A DNA stretch of 64,000 nt from Flavobacterium eburneipallidum (GCF_027111355.2 NZ_CP114291.2:992001-1056000); one strand, 5' to 3'. Numbered from the stretch's first letter, positions 31,134 to 41,721 are shown. Numbers and translations are program-made. Notes: generated by a model from the sequence alone, not told the origin.

Positions 31134-34100
31134 TTATTCTTTGTCTCTACCAAAGTGTTCGAAAATCTTGATATAAGTATTGAACGGAGCTCTGTTTTTG
31201 TTGTAAAACGCAATATCGCCACTTTCTTTCATCACTTGTAACAAACTTCTATAACGTTCAATGTCGGTAATGATATCGATAGCAACGTCGTTTTGGTCAG
31301 CAAGAGAAAGTTTTCCGAAATAATTAAGGTTCTCTTGGTACTTCTTGGTTAATTTTTCCAATAACTCTTGTGCTTTTGCTTTTTCGCCTATTTTGTAATA
31401 GCCTTTGGCAAAAGGTTCTACCATTGAATAATAGCCAAATTTTTCTAAAGGCATTTTTGTTAATGCTAGGTTGATTACATTTTTAGCTTTGTCTGTTTTT
31501 CCTTCTGCAATTAATTGATCCATTAATCGGGCTAGAATTGAGCGATACGAAATGCTGTTTTTTCTGGTTTCTGGGTCGTGATAAATGTCTCCATCGCTAT
31601 TGCCCCAATCCCATTTCATTACAATAGGATACATTTTGTCAGTATCAATTCCTCCCATATCCATTGGGCTGGTATCTTTATCTACTTTTGTTTTTATAGG
31701 AACTAATTTATAGACCATTCCTTCTAATTGAAGGTAGTTTTTCATCCATAAATAATCTTCGTCATCAAATGCACCAGGGCTAAAATAAATCGGTCTTTTC
31801 CAGTTATTATTAGCAACAAGGTCCAGCATCATCAATCGGTTTTTGTACAAAGCACTTCCTTTGATGTCAATGTCTATGTAAGGTACAATAGAGTCGTTAA
31901 ACTTTGGAGCTACAACTTTGTTTTGAATTATAGCATTCTTGTCTATTGGAATTCTGATTTTATTGGTTGGGAAAAAATGAATGGTTTGTCCATTTTGCAT
32001 TTCAACCGTCGATTGTGGGTTTTTGATAAAATTGATAAAATCTTTAATGTCCCAACGACTTTCTGTTTTGGATATATGGGCTACATAATCTAATTTGTCA
32101 CCCACATATTCGTTATGCTCAAATGATATAGGTAAAGCATTAGATTCGTATGTTTTGGTTTTCATTTGGTCGATATACCAGTCGGTCATAAACAAGCTAG
32201 TGTTTACGATTTTTACATCGGTTCTAATGTGTTCAATTTCTTGAGCGTACCAAAGCGGGAAAGTATCATTATCACCAATGGTGAATAAAATAGCATTTGG
32301 GTCGCACGAATTCAAATAAGCTTTTGCTAATGCTGTTGCGGTATATTTACCAGAACGGTCGTGATCATCCCAGTTTTGACAAGCCATAAGGACAGGAACA
32401 GCTAATAATGTAGCTCCAATTACTAGGGGTCCGGCTATTTTTGGTGCTAGATATTTCTGGAAACTTTCGTAAAGTGCATATACTCCAAAACCAATCCAGA
32501 TAGCAAACACATAGAATGAGCCTACCAAGGCATAATCTCTTTCACGAGGCTCGAAAGGTCTTTCGTTGAGGTAAATTTTCAAAGCAATTCCTAAAAATAA
32601 GAAAAGGATAAATAGAACATAAAAACTTTTTTTGTCTTTGCTAGCATGAAACATTAATCCGATTAGTCCTAAAATAAGGGGTAAAAAGAAATAGACATTT
32701 CGTCCTTTGTTGTTTAAAACATCAGCTGGCAAGTCTTGTTGTGGACCTAAATGCAATTCGTCGATAAATGGAATCCCACTCAACCAGTTTCCGTCTTGGT
32801 AATCATAACGACCTTGGACATCGTTTTGACGTCCAACAAAATTCCACATCAAATAACGGAAATACATATAGCCAAATTGGTATTCAACCATGAATTTCAA
32901 GTTGTCAATAGTTTTTGGTTTTTCAACAATTAAGTAATCGCTGTAACTTCTTAAGAATTTTGCATACCCCTCGCTGTCAATTTCTTTTTGGGCATAGGCC
33001 TGTCTGAATTCAGCTATTGTTTTTTCTATTTCATTTTTAAGTTGAGCAACGGCTTTGTTGTAATCTTCTTCAGAGAGTTGGCTAGGGTCGATTCCGTATT
33101 TTTGTAAATCATCTTCAAAAGGGTAATCATGATTTAATCTAAACTCTGGAGGGTTTGTAAAAATGATATAATTGTCAATGTTTTCGCTACTCCACAGTCT
33201 TGGTAAAATAGTTTTTTGACTGTCATCGCTATTTTGTACAGCATTTTTATAATTATTTACAATAACATATTTTCCTGTTTTGTAATCTCTTTCATAATTG
33301 GGAGCCTTGTCTAGGTAAGGAGTATTTTTGTCTAAACCTGCAAAAGCTTCTGTATATTGTGGACCATAGAATAAAGGGTTTGATCCGTATTGTTCTCTGT
33401 TGTAATAAGCTAAAACTTCTCGTGCATCCGAAGGTTTGTTTTCGTTAATAACAGTATTAGCGTTGGCACGAATCGGTAACATTATCCAGGTAGAAAAACC
33501 AATTAAGATAAACAGAATGCACAATATTAAGGTGTTGTAGTGAACGAATCCTTTGCTTCGAGTATATTTTAAACCAAAATAAAAGAAAGCAATTAGCAAT
33601 AATACTACGAAAATTGTCCCAGAGTTAAAAGGCAATCCTAAACTATTTACCATAAAAACTTCGGTTTTACCAAAGAAAGCCATGGTTAAAGGAAGTAATA
33701 ATTTGAAAATGAATAATAATACCGCTACAACAACAACATTGGCAATAATGAAGTTTTTTACAGTAACTGTCTTGTAATGCTTGAAATAATAAAGAAACCC
33801 TACTGCAGGAATGGCTAATAATGCCATGAAGTGAACACCAAACGAAAGACCAACTACTAATGAAATAATTAGTAGCCAACGATTACCTCTTGGTGAATCC
33901 ATATCTTGTTCCCAACGTAAACCCAACCAAAAAAGTAAGGAGATAAGTAAAGAAGCCATAGCATATACTTCTGCTTCTACGGCGCTGGCCCAAAAACTGT
34001 CCGAAAAAGTATAAGCTAAAGCGCCAACAAAAGAACTTCCTAGGATTACAATCGAATTATTTTGGTTCAGTTCAGAAACTCTTGAAATTATATTCTTTAG

Positions 34101-34406
34101 GATTATTGACGACGACCAGAACATGAATAACACCGTAAAGGCACTCGAAAAAACAGACATCATATTGACCATCAAGGCAACTTGAGTATTATCTATGGCA
34201 AACATGGCGAAAAAAGCTCCTATCATTTGAAACAAAGGTGCTCCTGGAGGATGACCTACTTCTAATTTTGCAGAAGTAGCAATGTATTCGCCACAATCCC
34301 AAAAACTCATTGTGGGTTCAACTGTTAGCGTGTAGGTTATTAAAGCGATTGCAAATACACACCAACCACTAATCGTATTCCATTTATTAAAATTAAATGC
34401 TGCCAT
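31134..34406 (-). CDS. DUF2723 (TMEM260-like) polytopic membrane protein
   Basis: The 1090-residue protein starts with the DUF2723 signature TMSFWDCGEYIATSAKLEVGHPPGAPLFQ, followed by about a dozen membrane helices, and then a long soluble C-terminal region (about residues 700-1090) with TPR-like helices near the end (KAKNVINLALTKMPLEKFGYYSM). The acidic residue in FWDCGE resembles the catalytic acid of GT-C glycosyltransferases; eukaryotic TMEM260 is an O-mannosyltransferase. A role in protein or lipid glycosylation is plausible in this phylum but is inferred from that relationship. Confidence 0.88.
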   Translation of the reverse strand: MAAFNFNKWNTISGWCVFAIALITYTLTVEPTMSFWDCGEYIATSAKLEVGHPPGAPLFQMIGAFFAMFAIDNTQVALMVNMMSVFSSAFTVLFMFWSSSIILKNIISRVSELNQNNSIVILGSSFVGALAYTFSDSFWASAVEAEVYAMASLLISLLFWLGLRWEQDMDSPRGNRWLLIISLVVGLSFGVHFMALLAIPAVGFLYYFKHYKTVTVKNFIIANVVVVAVLLFIFKLLLPLTMAFFGKTEVFMVNSLGLPFNSGTIFVVLLLIAFFYFGLKYTRSKGFVHYNTLILCILFILIGFSTWIMLPIRANANTVINENKPSDAREVLAYYNREQYGSNPLFYGPQYTEAFAGLDKNTPYLDKAPNYERDYKTGKYVIVNNYKNAVQNSDDSQKTILPRLWSSENIDNYIIFTNPPEFRLNHDYPFEDDLQKYGIDPSQLSEEDYNKAVAQLKNEIEKTIAEFRQAYAQKEIDSEGYAKFLRSYSDYLIVEKPKTIDNLKFMVEYQFGYMYFRYLMWNFVGRQNDVQGRYDYQDGNWLSGIPFIDELHLGPQQDLPADVLNNKGRNVYFFLPLILGLIGLMFHASKDKKSFYVLFILFLFLGIALKIYLNERPFEPRERDYALVGSFYVFAIWIGFGVYALYESFQKYLAPKIAGPLVIGATLLAVPVLMACQNWDDHDRSGKYTATALAKAYLNSCDPNAILFTIGDNDTFPLWYAQEIEHIRTDVKIVNTSLFMTDWYIDQMKTKTYESNALPISFEHNEYVGDKLDYVAHISKTESRWDIKDFINFIKNPQSTVEMQNGQTIHFFPTNKIRIPIDKNAIIQNKVVAPKFNDSIVPYIDIDIKGSALYKNRLMMLDLVANNNWKRPIYFSPGAFDDEDYLWMKNYLQLEGMVYKLVPIKTKVDKDTSPMDMGGIDTDKMYPIVMKWDWGNSDGDIYHDPETRKNSISYRSILARLMDQLIAEGKTDKAKNVINLALTKMPLEKFGYYSMVEPFAKGYYKIGEKAKAQELLEKLTKKYQENLNYFGKLSLADQNDVAIDIITDIERYRSLLQVMKESGDIAFYNKNRAPFNTYIKIFEHFGRDKE

Positions 34407-34589
34407 ATTTAGGTACTAAATTTTAGTTTTATTTTCGAAACACAAAGAAAATGTTTTTTTGCGGATTGTCACGAGCATTAACAAAAATTTCCAAAAAACA
34501 ATTTGTTTTCTTAAGTGTATTGTTTATGAATAGATTAGCTTTTGTTATGGCCAAAATCAAAATTTTTTTTGATAAAAGTGACTTAAAAA

Positions 34590-34620
34590 TTTGTACAAAC
34601 TAAAATTTGTTTTAAATTTG
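34590..34620 (+). promoter_or_regulatory. tRNA-Gln promoter
   Basis: TTTG (34590-34593) and TAAATTTG (34613-34620) are separated by 19 bp, a full match to the flavobacterial consensus, 23 bp before the tRNA. Confidence 0.85.
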
Positions 34621-34643
34621 CACTCGCTTAACAGCAACGGAAT

Positions 34644-34714
34644 TGGTCTATGGTGTAATGGTAACACAACTGTTTTTGGTGCAGTCTTTCTAGGTTCGAG
34701 TCCTAGTAGACCAA
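34644..34714 (+). tRNA. tRNA-Gln (anticodon UUG)
   Basis: A 71-nt cloverleaf. The acceptor stem TGGTCTA pairs with TAGACCA, the D-arm is GTG/CAC, and the anticodon stem ACTGT/GCAGT carries the loop TTTTGGT with anticodon TTG. The T-arm is CTAGG-TTCGAGT-CCTAG. CCA is not encoded. It decodes CAA and, by wobble, CAG. Confidence 0.95.
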
Positions 34715-34748
34715 CAAAAAACCTCTCAATCACTTGAGAGGTTTTTTT
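34715..34748. terminator. Terminator after tRNA-Gln
   Basis: AAAAAACCTCTCAA and TTGAGAGGTTTTTT form a perfect stem with a 4-nt loop. It can also end the converging universal stress protein transcript. Confidence 0.9.
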
Positions 34749-34767
34749 TATGCGATATTGCGAACTG

Positions 34768-35592
34768 TTAGATTCTGAAAGTGATTACCGGTTTTGAAGC
34801 ATGATTTACAAGTTCTTCTCCGATGCTTCCGTTAAAAAAATGAGCTAATCCAGTTCTGCCATGTGTGCAAATCCCAATGATATCAGCATTTACACTGTTG
34901 GAAAAATTGATAATTCCATTCTCTATATTGGTATCGTTATAAATGTGTGACGAATAGTTTTTTAATTCAAATTTTTCAACAAAATTGCGCATGATTTTTT
35001 CGGCGTTGTGTGTGGTTTTGAAGCTATTGGGAGTAGAAATCATTACTAAAAATAGTTTTGAATTGAATAGTTTTACATATTCAATTACTTTTTCGAATGG
35101 TTTGTGTGTTTCTTTAGAAAAATCAGAAGCAAACACAAAGTTTTCGGTTTTAAAATTTTCAATTTCCTTTTTAATTACTAAAACGGGTATTTTCGAATGG
35201 CGAACTACTTTTTCTGCATTAGATCCTACTAAAAGTTCGTCAAATCCAGAAGTTCCGTGTGATCCCATGATGATTAAATCTACTTTGTTTTTTATAGAGG
35301 CGTCAATAATGCCTTCGTAAACTTTTTTAAATTCAATAGCTTCGGATACTTCTATTCCTTTTAAATATTCGGCATCCATCAGTTTTTCTAAATTCTCTAT
35401 AGCTTTGTCTTTATAAAGCATGATTTCTGGTATGCTTTTACCACCGCCAACAGCATCACTTCCTTGATGTGGAAGTTCTAGCATGTGTAATAAAATGATT
35501 TCGCTGTTATGATTTTTAGCAATTTGTGCGGCAATCTTTAAAGCTTCTTCGGAATATTTAGAAAAGTCAGTGGGTATTAAAATCCGTTTCAT
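34768..35592 (-). CDS. Universal stress protein with two Usp domains
   Basis: The 274-residue protein has tandem UspA domains. The first (MKRILIPTDFSKYSEEALKIA ...) ends with the nucleotide-binding pattern GSHGTSGFDELLVGSNAEKVV. The second contains CTHGRTGLAHFFNGSIGEELV. It is likely to bind ATP and to act in the cytosol under stress, but no specific role is evident. It converges on tRNA-Gln and is divergent from rimP. Confidence 0.93.
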   Translation of the reverse strand: MKRILIPTDFSKYSEEALKIAAQIAKNHNSEIILLHMLELPHQGSDAVGGGKSIPEIMLYKDKAIENLEKLMDAEYLKGIEVSEAIEFKKVYEGIIDASIKNKVDLIIMGSHGTSGFDELLVGSNAEKVVRHSKIPVLVIKKEIENFKTENFVFASDFSKETHKPFEKVIEYVKLFNSKLFLVMISTPNSFKTTHNAEKIMRNFVEKFELKNYSSHIYNDTNIENGIINFSNSVNADIIGICTHGRTGLAHFFNGSIGEELVNHASKPVITFRI

Positions 35593-35680
35593 AATTAAAA
35601 GTGTTTAAATTATTTAGAAAAAAAGGATGTTAAAAAAGTGAATATTAAATTTACAAAAAAATAATAAAAAAACAATCATT

Positions 35681-35709
35681 TTTGATTTATAAAAAAAACA
35701 CTATATTTG
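35681..35709 (+). promoter_or_regulatory. Promoter of the rimP-nusA-infB operon
   Basis: TTTG (35681-35684) and TATATTTG (35702-35709), 17 bp apart, match the flavobacterial consensus. The expected start is near 35716, leaving a leader of about 58 nt that contains a strong hairpin. Confidence 0.85.
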
Positions 35710-35738
35710 CACAGTTATTTATTAAAATACTAGATAAT

Positions 35739-35765
35739 GAGGCACGCAATGCGTGCCTCTTTTTA
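35739..35765 (+). promoter_or_regulatory. Terminator-like hairpin in the rimP leader
   Basis: GAGGCACGCA and TGCGTGCCTC form a 10-bp inverted repeat around a single A (about an 8-bp stem with a small loop in RNA), followed directly by a run of five T. It sits between promoter and rimP ATG, so it would act as an attenuator rather than an operon end. It overlaps no gene if rimP starts at 35774. Confidence 0.8.
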
Positions 35766-35773
35766 TAAAAATT

Positions 35774-36238
35774 ATGACATTTAAGGATAAAGTTAACGAT
35801 TTACTAACTCAAGTTTTACAAGACAAACCCTCTATTTTTCTTATTGATTTGACTATTACGGATAGTTTTAAAATAATTGTAAATATCGATGGTGACAACG
35901 GAGTAGCTTTGCAAGATTGCATTGATGTTAGTCGGGGAATTGAAAACAATTTAGATAGAGAAGAGCAAGATTTTTCTTTAGAAGTAGCGTCAGTAGGAGT
36001 GGGTTCGCCATTAAAATTAGTTCGCCAATACAAGAAAAATGTTGGTAGAACACTAATTGTAAAGTTAGAAACTCAAACAATTGAAGCAGAATTGATTGAA
36101 GCTAATGATAATTTTATAATTTTGTCATGGCAAGCTAGAGAGCCAAAAAAAGTTGGGAAAGGAAAGGAAACAGTGCAAAAAACACTAGAGATACCTTACG
36201 GAGATATAAAAGAAGCAATTGTTACAGTAATATTTTAA
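35774..36238 (+). CDS. rimP: Ribosome maturation factor RimP
   Basis: The 154-residue protein is needed for 30S subunit maturation. The pattern [26 protein letters not shown], then [24 protein letters not shown], is diagnostic. I chose the ATG at 35774; an in-frame GTG at 35753 lies inside the leader hairpin. It is the first gene of the conserved rimP-nusA-infB operon, 13 bp before nusA. Confidence 0.95.
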   Translation: MTFKDKVNDLLTQVLQDKPSIFLIDLTITDSFKIIVNIDGDNGVALQDCIDVSRGIENNLDREEQDFSLEVASVGVGSPLKLVRQYKKNVGRTLIVKLETQTIEAELIEANDNFIILSWQAREPKKVGKGKETVQKTLEIPYGDIKEAIVTVIF

Positions 36239-36251
36239 TTAAAGAGTTAGC

Positions 36252-37505
36252 ATGGAAAATTTAGCATTAATCGATTCATTTTCAGAGTTTAAAGATGATA
36301 AACTTATTGATCGTGTAACGCTTATGGCGATATTAGAAGATGTATTCAGAAATGCATTGAAGAAAAAGTTTGGATCAGATGATAATTTCGATATTATTAT
36401 TAACCCTGATAAAGGGGATATGGAAATCTGGCAAAGAAGAGTGATTGTTGCTGATGATGATTTAGATTTAGATCATTTGGAAATTACATTAACAGAAGCA
36501 AGAAAAATTGAGCCTGATTTCGAAATTGGAGAAGAAGTTTCAGAAGAAGTAAAATTGATAGATTTAGGAAGAAGAGCTATTTTGGCTTTGCGTCAAAACC
36601 TTATTTCTAAAATCCATGAACACGATAATACTAATCTTTACAAACAATTTAAAGATTTAATAGGAGATATTTATACTGCCGAAGTGCATCACGTTCGTCC
36701 TAGAGTAGTTATTTTAGTAGATGATGAAGGAAATGAAATTGTTTTGCCAAAAGAGAAACAAATACCATCTGATTTTTTTAGAAAAGGAGATAACGTTCGT
36801 GGAATTATTGAAAGCGTTGAATTGAAAGGAAATAAACCTCAAATTATTATGTCTAGAACTTCTGAAAAGTTCCTAGAAAAATTATTTGAACAAGAAATTC
36901 CAGAAGTTTTTGACGGATTAATCATGGTGAAAAATGTAGTGAGAATTCCTGGCGAAAAAGCAAAAGTAGCTGTTGATTCTTATGATGATAGAATCGATCC
37001 TGTTGGAGCTTGTGTGGGGATGAAAGGTTCTCGTATTCACGGTATTGTTCGTGAATTAGGGAACGAAAACATCGATGTTATCAATTACACTAGCAACATT
37101 CAACTATATATTACGAGAGCATTAAGTCCAGCAAAAGTTTCTTCGATTAAAATTAATGAAGATACAAAAAGAGCGGAAGTTTTCTTGAAATTAGAAGAAG
37201 TTTCTAAAGCAATTGGTCGTGGTGGACATAATATCAAGTTAGCTGGTCAATTGACAGGTTATGAATTGGATGTAATCCGTGAAGGAGATGTGGCTGGAAC
37301 TGTTGCTGATGAAGATGATGTTGAATTAACAGAGTTTTCAGATGAAATTGAAGAATGGGTAATCGAAGAATTTGCAAAAATTGGATTAGATACTGCAAAA
37401 AGTATCTTAAAACAAGATGTAGAGGATTTGGTTAGAAGAACAGATCTTGAAGAGGAAACAATTTTAGATGTAATGAGAATATTAAAAGAAGAATTCGATA
37501 GTTAG
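36252..37505 (+). CDS. nusA: Transcription termination/antitermination factor NusA
   Basis: The 417-residue protein has the NusA N-terminal RNA-polymerase binding domain, an S1 domain (DIYTAEVHHVRPRVVILVDD), and two KH domains (DPVGACVGMKGSRIHGIV; AIGRGGHNIKLAGQLTGYELDVI). Its C-terminus stops soon after a short acidic segment, so the acidic repeats found in E. coli NusA are absent, as usual for this phylum. It acts on pausing and termination, which makes the hairpin in its own operon leader of interest. Confidence 0.96.
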   Translation: MENLALIDSFSEFKDDKLIDRVTLMAILEDVFRNALKKKFGSDDNFDIIINPDKGDMEIWQRRVIVADDDLDLDHLEITLTEARKIEPDFEIGEEVSEEVKLIDLGRRAILALRQNLISKIHEHDNTNLYKQFKDLIGDIYTAEVHHVRPRVVILVDDEGNEIVLPKEKQIPSDFFRKGDNVRGIIESVELKGNKPQIIMSRTSEKFLEKLFEQEIPEVFDGLIMVKNVVRIPGEKAKVAVDSYDDRIDPVGACVGMKGSRIHGIVRELGNENIDVINYTSNIQLYITRALSPAKVSSIKINEDTKRAEVFLKLEEVSKAIGRGGHNIKLAGQLTGYELDVIREGDVAGTVADEDDVELTEFSDEIEEWVIEEFAKIGLDTAKSILKQDVEDLVRRTDLEEETILDVMRILKEEFDS

Positions 37506-37662
37506 TCAATTCTAAAAATAAATAAATAAACTTTCAACCTTATTTTTCCTCTCCCAATTGAGAGTTAGTGTGAGGAAGAAAAACAAAAAAATCATTTTAT
37601 TTCTCTTTAAAAGTATTCAGGGAAATTAGAATGTGAAAATAAGGTAATATTAAAAAGGTTTT

Positions 37663-40539
37663 ATGTCTGAAGAGAAAATTATTAGAATAAACAAGGTTTT
37701 AAGGGAATTGAATATTTCTTTAGAAAGAGCTGTGGATTATCTAAAAGATAAAGGGATTGTGGTTGAATCCAATCCTAACACAAAAATTTCTAACGATGTG
37801 TACAATGTCTTGTGCGGTCAGTTTGCAGGCGATAGAGGGAATAAAGAAGCTTCTAAAGAAGTAGGAGAAGAGAAAAGAAAAGAGAAAGAAAATTTACGCC
37901 TCGAACGTGAAAAAGAAATAGAAGAAAAACGCAAACAAGACGAAGAAAGATTAAGAAGTCAAGAAGTTATTAAGGCAAGAGCTAGTGTAACTGGTCCAAC
38001 ATTAGTTGGTAATATTGATCTTAATCCCAAAAAATCAGTAGTAGTTTCTCCTCCAGTAGCTGTTGAAAAAAAGGAAATCCCTCCAGTGGATAATATTCAA
38101 CAAGAAAAACCAGCTCAACAAGAACCAATAAAGCAAGAAATTGTTGCAGAGAAAAAAGCAGTTGAGCCTCTTGCTGAAAAGGTAAAGACTCAAGAAGAAG
38201 CTGTTATTGCTAGCCCAAAAGCAGATGCTCCTAAAGTGGAAACAGCTCCAGTAATTGATGCTCCACCAGTTGAAGAATCAATCACAACACAATATCAAAA
38301 ATTATCGGGAGCAACTTTAACAGGTCAAGTAATTGATTTATCTCAATTTAATAAACCTAAAAAGAAAAAAGAAGACCCAAAAATTACGCCTAACAAACCA
38401 GGTACTCCAGGAGCAGCTGCAAATGCAGCTAATAATGCTAATAAAAATAAGCGTAAAAGAATTGCTCCAAAACCAGGTGCGCCAAGACCGCCTGCAACAC
38501 CAGGAGTTCCAGGCGCTCCAAATCCAAATAAGATTACTCCAAATGCTGGAGGTGGAGGTTTTAATGCAAACAGAGGGGCTAGGCCAGGCTTCGTAAAAGG
38601 AGCTAGACCAGCAATCACTGCCAAAGTTGAGCCAACAGAAGAAGAAGTTAAAAATCAAATTAGAGAGACTTTAGAGAAACTACAAGGAAAAGGTGGTAAA
38701 TCGAAAGCGGCTAAATATAGAAGAGATAAAAGAGATACGCACCGTCAGAAATCGGATGATGAGCAAAGAGCATTAGATGAAGGTAGTAAAACTATTAAAG
38801 TTACAGAATTTGTAACTGTTGGTGAAATTGCTATCATGATGGATGTGCCAATTACAAAAGTGATTGGAACTTGTATGTCACTTGGTATCATGGTTACTCA
38901 AAATCAGCGTTTAGATGCTGAAACACTAACAATTGTTGCTGATGAATTTGGATATGAAGTTGAGTTTATTACTGTTGACATTGAAGAAGCAATTCAGGTT
39001 GTAGAAGATAAAGAAGAAGATCTTGTTTTTAGAGCACCGATTGTAACGGTAATGGGTCACGTCGATCACGGTAAAACCTCTTTGCTAGATTATATTCGTA
39101 AAGAAAATGTTATCGCTGGAGAGTCTGGGGGAATTACACAGCATATTGGTGCCTACGGAGTAACATTGGATAACGGACAAAAAATAGCTTTCCTTGATAC
39201 ACCGGGTCACGAAGCCTTTACGGCGATGCGTGCTCGTGGAGCTCAAGTAACTGATATCGCTATTATTGTAGTTGCGGCGGATGATGATATCATGCCACAA
39301 ACCAAAGAAGCTATTTCTCATGCGCAGGCTGCGGGAGTTCCAATCATATTTGCTATCAATAAAATTGATAAACCAAATGCGAACGTAGAGAGAATTAAAG
39401 AGCGTTTAGCGGGTATGAATTTATTGGTTGAAGATTGGGGAGGAAAAATTCAATCGCATGATATTTCTGCAAAAATAGGAACAGGTGTCAAAGAGTTATT
39501 AGAAAAAGTTTTATTAGAAGCTGAAATATTAGACTTAAAAGCTAATCCAAATAAAGCCGCTCAAGGAACTGTTGTAGAAGCATTTTTGGATAAAGGAAAA
39601 GGATACGTTTCTACCATATTAGTACAACACGGAACCCTTAAAGTGGGAGATTATATGTTAGCTGGAAAACATCATGGAAAAATTAAAGCCATGCATGATG
39701 AAAGAGGTCATATTGTAAAAGAAGCAGGACCTTCAACTCCAGTGTCAGTTTTAGGATTGGACGGAGCAGCAACTGCGGGTGATAAGTTCAACGTTTTTGA
39801 AGACGAAAAAGAAGCCAAACAAATAGCTGCTAAACGTTCTCAATTGATGCGTGAACAATCTGTTCGTACACAACGTCATATAACATTAGATGAAATTGGA
39901 CGTAGAATTGCATTGGGTCAATTTAAAGAATTGAACATTATCCTTAAAGGAGATGTGGATGGTTCTGTTGAAGCCTTGTCTGATTCGTTCTCTAAATTAT
40001 CTACCGAAGAAATTCAAATCAATATTATTCATAAAGGTGTTGGGGCCATTACTGAAACTGACGTCATGTTGGCTTCTGCTTCAGATGCAATCATCATCGG
40101 ATTTAATGTTCGTCCTGCTGGAAATGCAAGACAATTAGCTGATAAAGAAGAAATCGATATCCGTTACTATTCTATCATTTACGCCGCTATCGACGACTTG
40201 AAAGATGCGATGGAAGGAATGTTAGCGCCAGAAATGAAAGAAGAAGTTCTTGGTACTGCTGAAATTAGAGAATTATTCAAAATCTCTAAAGTGGGAACTA
40301 TTGCTGGATGTATGGTTATGGATGGTAAAATTGCCAGAAACGCTAAAATCAGAATTATCCGTGATGGAGTTGTGGTTCATGAAGGTGAGCTAATAGCCTT
40401 GAAACGTTTCAAAGATGATGTGAAAGAAGTGGCTAAAGGGTACGATTGTGGTATTCAAATAAAAGGATACAACGACATCGAAGAAAGAGACGTTATCGAA
40501 GCTTTCCACGAAGTGGCCATCAAAAAGAAATTGAAATAA
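37663..40539 (+). CDS. infB: Translation initiation factor IF-2
   Basis: The 958-residue GTPase delivers initiator tRNA to the 30S subunit. It has an N-terminal IF2_N domain ([20 protein letters not shown]), a long low-complexity linker rich in Glu, Lys, Pro, Ala and Gly (about residues 60-330), then the G domain with [23 protein letters not shown] and NKIDK, and C-terminal domains II-IV. It is 157 bp downstream of nusA; a small CTCTC/GAGAG hairpin lies in that gap. Confidence 0.97.
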   Translation: MSEEKIIRINKVLRELNISLERAVDYLKDKGIVVESNPNTKISNDVYNVLCGQFAGDRGNKEASKEVGEEKRKEKENLRLEREKEIEEKRKQDEERLRSQEVIKARASVTGPTLVGNIDLNPKKSVVVSPPVAVEKKEIPPVDNIQQEKPAQQEPIKQEIVAEKKAVEPLAEKVKTQEEAVIASPKADAPKVETAPVIDAPPVEESITTQYQKLSGATLTGQVIDLSQFNKPKKKKEDPKITPNKPGTPGAAANAANNANKNKRKRIAPKPGAPRPPATPGVPGAPNPNKITPNAGGGGFNANRGARPGFVKGARPAITAKVEPTEEEVKNQIRETLEKLQGKGGKSKAAKYRRDKRDTHRQKSDDEQRALDEGSKTIKVTEFVTVGEIAIMMDVPITKVIGTCMSLGIMVTQNQRLDAETLTIVADEFGYEVEFITVDIEEAIQVVEDKEEDLVFRAPIVTVMGHVDHGKTSLLDYIRKENVIAGESGGITQHIGAYGVTLDNGQKIAFLDTPGHEAFTAMRARGAQVTDIAIIVVAADDDIMPQTKEAISHAQAAGVPIIFAINKIDKPNANVERIKERLAGMNLLVEDWGGKIQSHDISAKIGTGVKELLEKVLLEAEILDLKANPNKAAQGTVVEAFLDKGKGYVSTILVQHGTLKVGDYMLAGKHHGKIKAMHDERGHIVKEAGPSTPVSVLGLDGAATAGDKFNVFEDEKEAKQIAAKRSQLMREQSVRTQRHITLDEIGRRIALGQFKELNIILKGDVDGSVEALSDSFSKLSTEEIQINIIHKGVGAITETDVMLASASDAIIIGFNVRPAGNARQLADKEEIDIRYYSIIYAAIDDLKDAMEGMLAPEMKEEVLGTAEIRELFKISKVGTIAGCMVMDGKIARNAKIRIIRDGVVVHEGELIALKRFKDDVKEVAKGYDCGIQIKGYNDIEERDVIEAFHEVAIKKKLK

Positions 40540-40561
40540 AATTTCGATATAATTATTTAAG

Positions 40562-40587
40562 AAATCCCGATCAATCGGGATTTTTTT
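40562..40587 (+). terminator. Terminator of the rimP-nusA-infB operon
   Basis: AAATCCCGAT and ATCGGGATTT form a perfect 10-bp stem with a 2-nt loop, followed by a T-run. Confidence 0.9.
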
Positions 40588-40795
40588 GTTTTAGATGCGG
40601 GCTAATTATTTTTCTAGGATGATTGATGTTTTATTAGATTTGTTTGGTTGCGGAGTTGGTTGGATTGAAAATTTTTGGAACTAGGTTTGTTTATATAATA
40701 TTAAAGTAGTTGAACCTTACAAAAAATTTCAGTCAAAAGACTAATTTAAGAAGCAATCTATTTATCTTTAAATGAATTCATGAAAAACAAATTAA

Positions 40796-41104
40796 ATGTT
40801 TAAAATAGAAAACCCAAAATATAAAAGTGCTTTTTTAACAATGCTGTTTTACGTAGTATTATGGTTTTTGATTGTTATCAGATATGTAATATATCCATCG
40901 GGAACAGTTCTAATGGTTTTAGAAACAATAGCTCCAATAATTTTACCATTACTAAGTTTGATTTTTTTGATGATAAATATTTGGAAATATTATAACAGAA
41001 ATAAAACAAATATAATTTCGATTATAATTCATTCTTTAGTAGTTTTATTATATCTAATTTTTATGATAAAAATTTTTATAAGAAATCTGATAGTTCAGGT
41101 GTAA
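40796..41104 (+). CDS. Small predicted membrane protein, unknown
   Basis: The 102-residue protein has three hydrophobic segments (SAFLTMLFYVVLWFLIVI, MVLETIAPIILPLLSLIFLMI, IISIIIHSLVVLLYLIFMI) with basic residues between them. I do not recognise the family. The coding sequence is very AT-rich, and no strong promoter with both elements was seen, so it is a plausible but uncertain gene standing alone between the infB terminator and the SPOR gene. The surrounding 40588-40795 and 41105-41180 show nothing else. Confidence 0.5.
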   Translation: MFKIENPKYKSAFLTMLFYVVLWFLIVIRYVIYPSGTVLMVLETIAPIILPLLSLIFLMINIWKYYNRNKTNIISIIIHSLVVLLYLIFMIKIFIRNLIVQV

Positions 41105-41179
41105 TAATTCTTTTTTGTGGATAGTACAGAATTACATTCTATTGTTCGCAAACTAATTCAAATGAAATATATCATAAAC

Positions 41180-41212
41180 AAAAAAAGCAACTCAATTCGA
41201 GTTGCTTTTTTT
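41180..41212. terminator. Bidirectional terminator by the SPOR gene
   Basis: A perfect stem of AAAAAAGCAACTC and GAGTTGCTTTTTT with a short AATTC loop ends transcripts from both sides. Confidence 0.9.
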
Positions 41213-41230
41213 GTAAAATCTAGAATGAAC

Positions 41231-41620
41231 CTACTTACTTGGCTTTATCAAAAGCACATTTTTGTATCTGTTTTTTATGTTTGCCAAATTTCGTTCTGCT
41301 TCAATACGAGTTTTGAAATTTCCAACCCATACTTTATAATTGGGTGTGTTAAAAACAATAGTAGCATCAATGTCTTTGAATTCTTGTTTGAATTCACTTA
41401 ATGTTTTTTTGGCAATTTCGCTTCCGCCACTAAAAATTTGGATTTTGTAAGAGTCGTTTACTGTAAGAGAAGTATTTATTTTTCTCTTTTCGTTTAATAG
41501 TTGCTCAAACTTTGGGTCTTCAACAACCGAAATATTTTGCTCTTGAGCTTGAGTCTTAAATGTTAAAATTGTTAGGGTTAGGATAGTGAAATAGATTTTG
41601 TTCAAAGCTAGAATTCTCAT
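41231..41620 (-). CDS. Secreted SPOR-domain protein
   Basis: The 129-residue protein has a signal peptide ending in QAQEQ and a C-terminal SPOR domain (YKIQIFSGG, NYKVWVGNFKTRIEAERNLANIKNRY) that typically binds denuded peptidoglycan glycans at division sites. I chose the ATG at 41620 because the -7 box at 41639-41646 would overlap the alternative ATG at 41641. It is divergent from the act operon and has no obvious functional tie to it. Confidence 0.88.
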   Translation of the reverse strand: MRILALNKIYFTILTLTILTFKTQAQEQNISVVEDPKFEQLLNEKRKINTSLTVNDSYKIQIFSGGSEIAKKTLSEFKQEFKDIDATIVFNTPNYKVWVGNFKTRIEAERNLANIKNRYKNVLLIKPSK

Positions 41621-41638
41621 ACTGTGATTGTTTTTATG

Positions 41639-41646
41639 CAAAAATA
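41639..41646 (-). promoter_or_regulatory. -7 element for the SPOR gene
   Basis: TATTTTTG on the minus strand matches TAnnTTTG exactly and decides the start codon at 41620. Confidence 0.6.
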
Positions 41647-41721
41647 CTATTTAATGTTTAAAACCATAGAAGGAATATTATTTAGAACAAATATAAATTA
41701 TATTTAAGACTATTTTAAGGT

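Noticed and set aside
34644..34714. tRNA-Gln as an integration site for an island
   Set aside because: No duplicated tRNA 3' end, integrase or foreign composition was seen on either side.
35753..35773. GTG start for rimP
   Set aside because: It lies inside the leader hairpin, and the ATG at 35774 matches the normal RimP start.
38333..38658. Several overlapping open frames on both strands within infB
   Set aside because: They arise from the low-complexity Pro/Ala/Gly/Lys linker of IF-2, which stays open in other frames.
41117..41401. 94-codon frame overlapping the SPOR gene
   Set aside because: It runs across a terminator and antisense to a real gene; no recognisable features.
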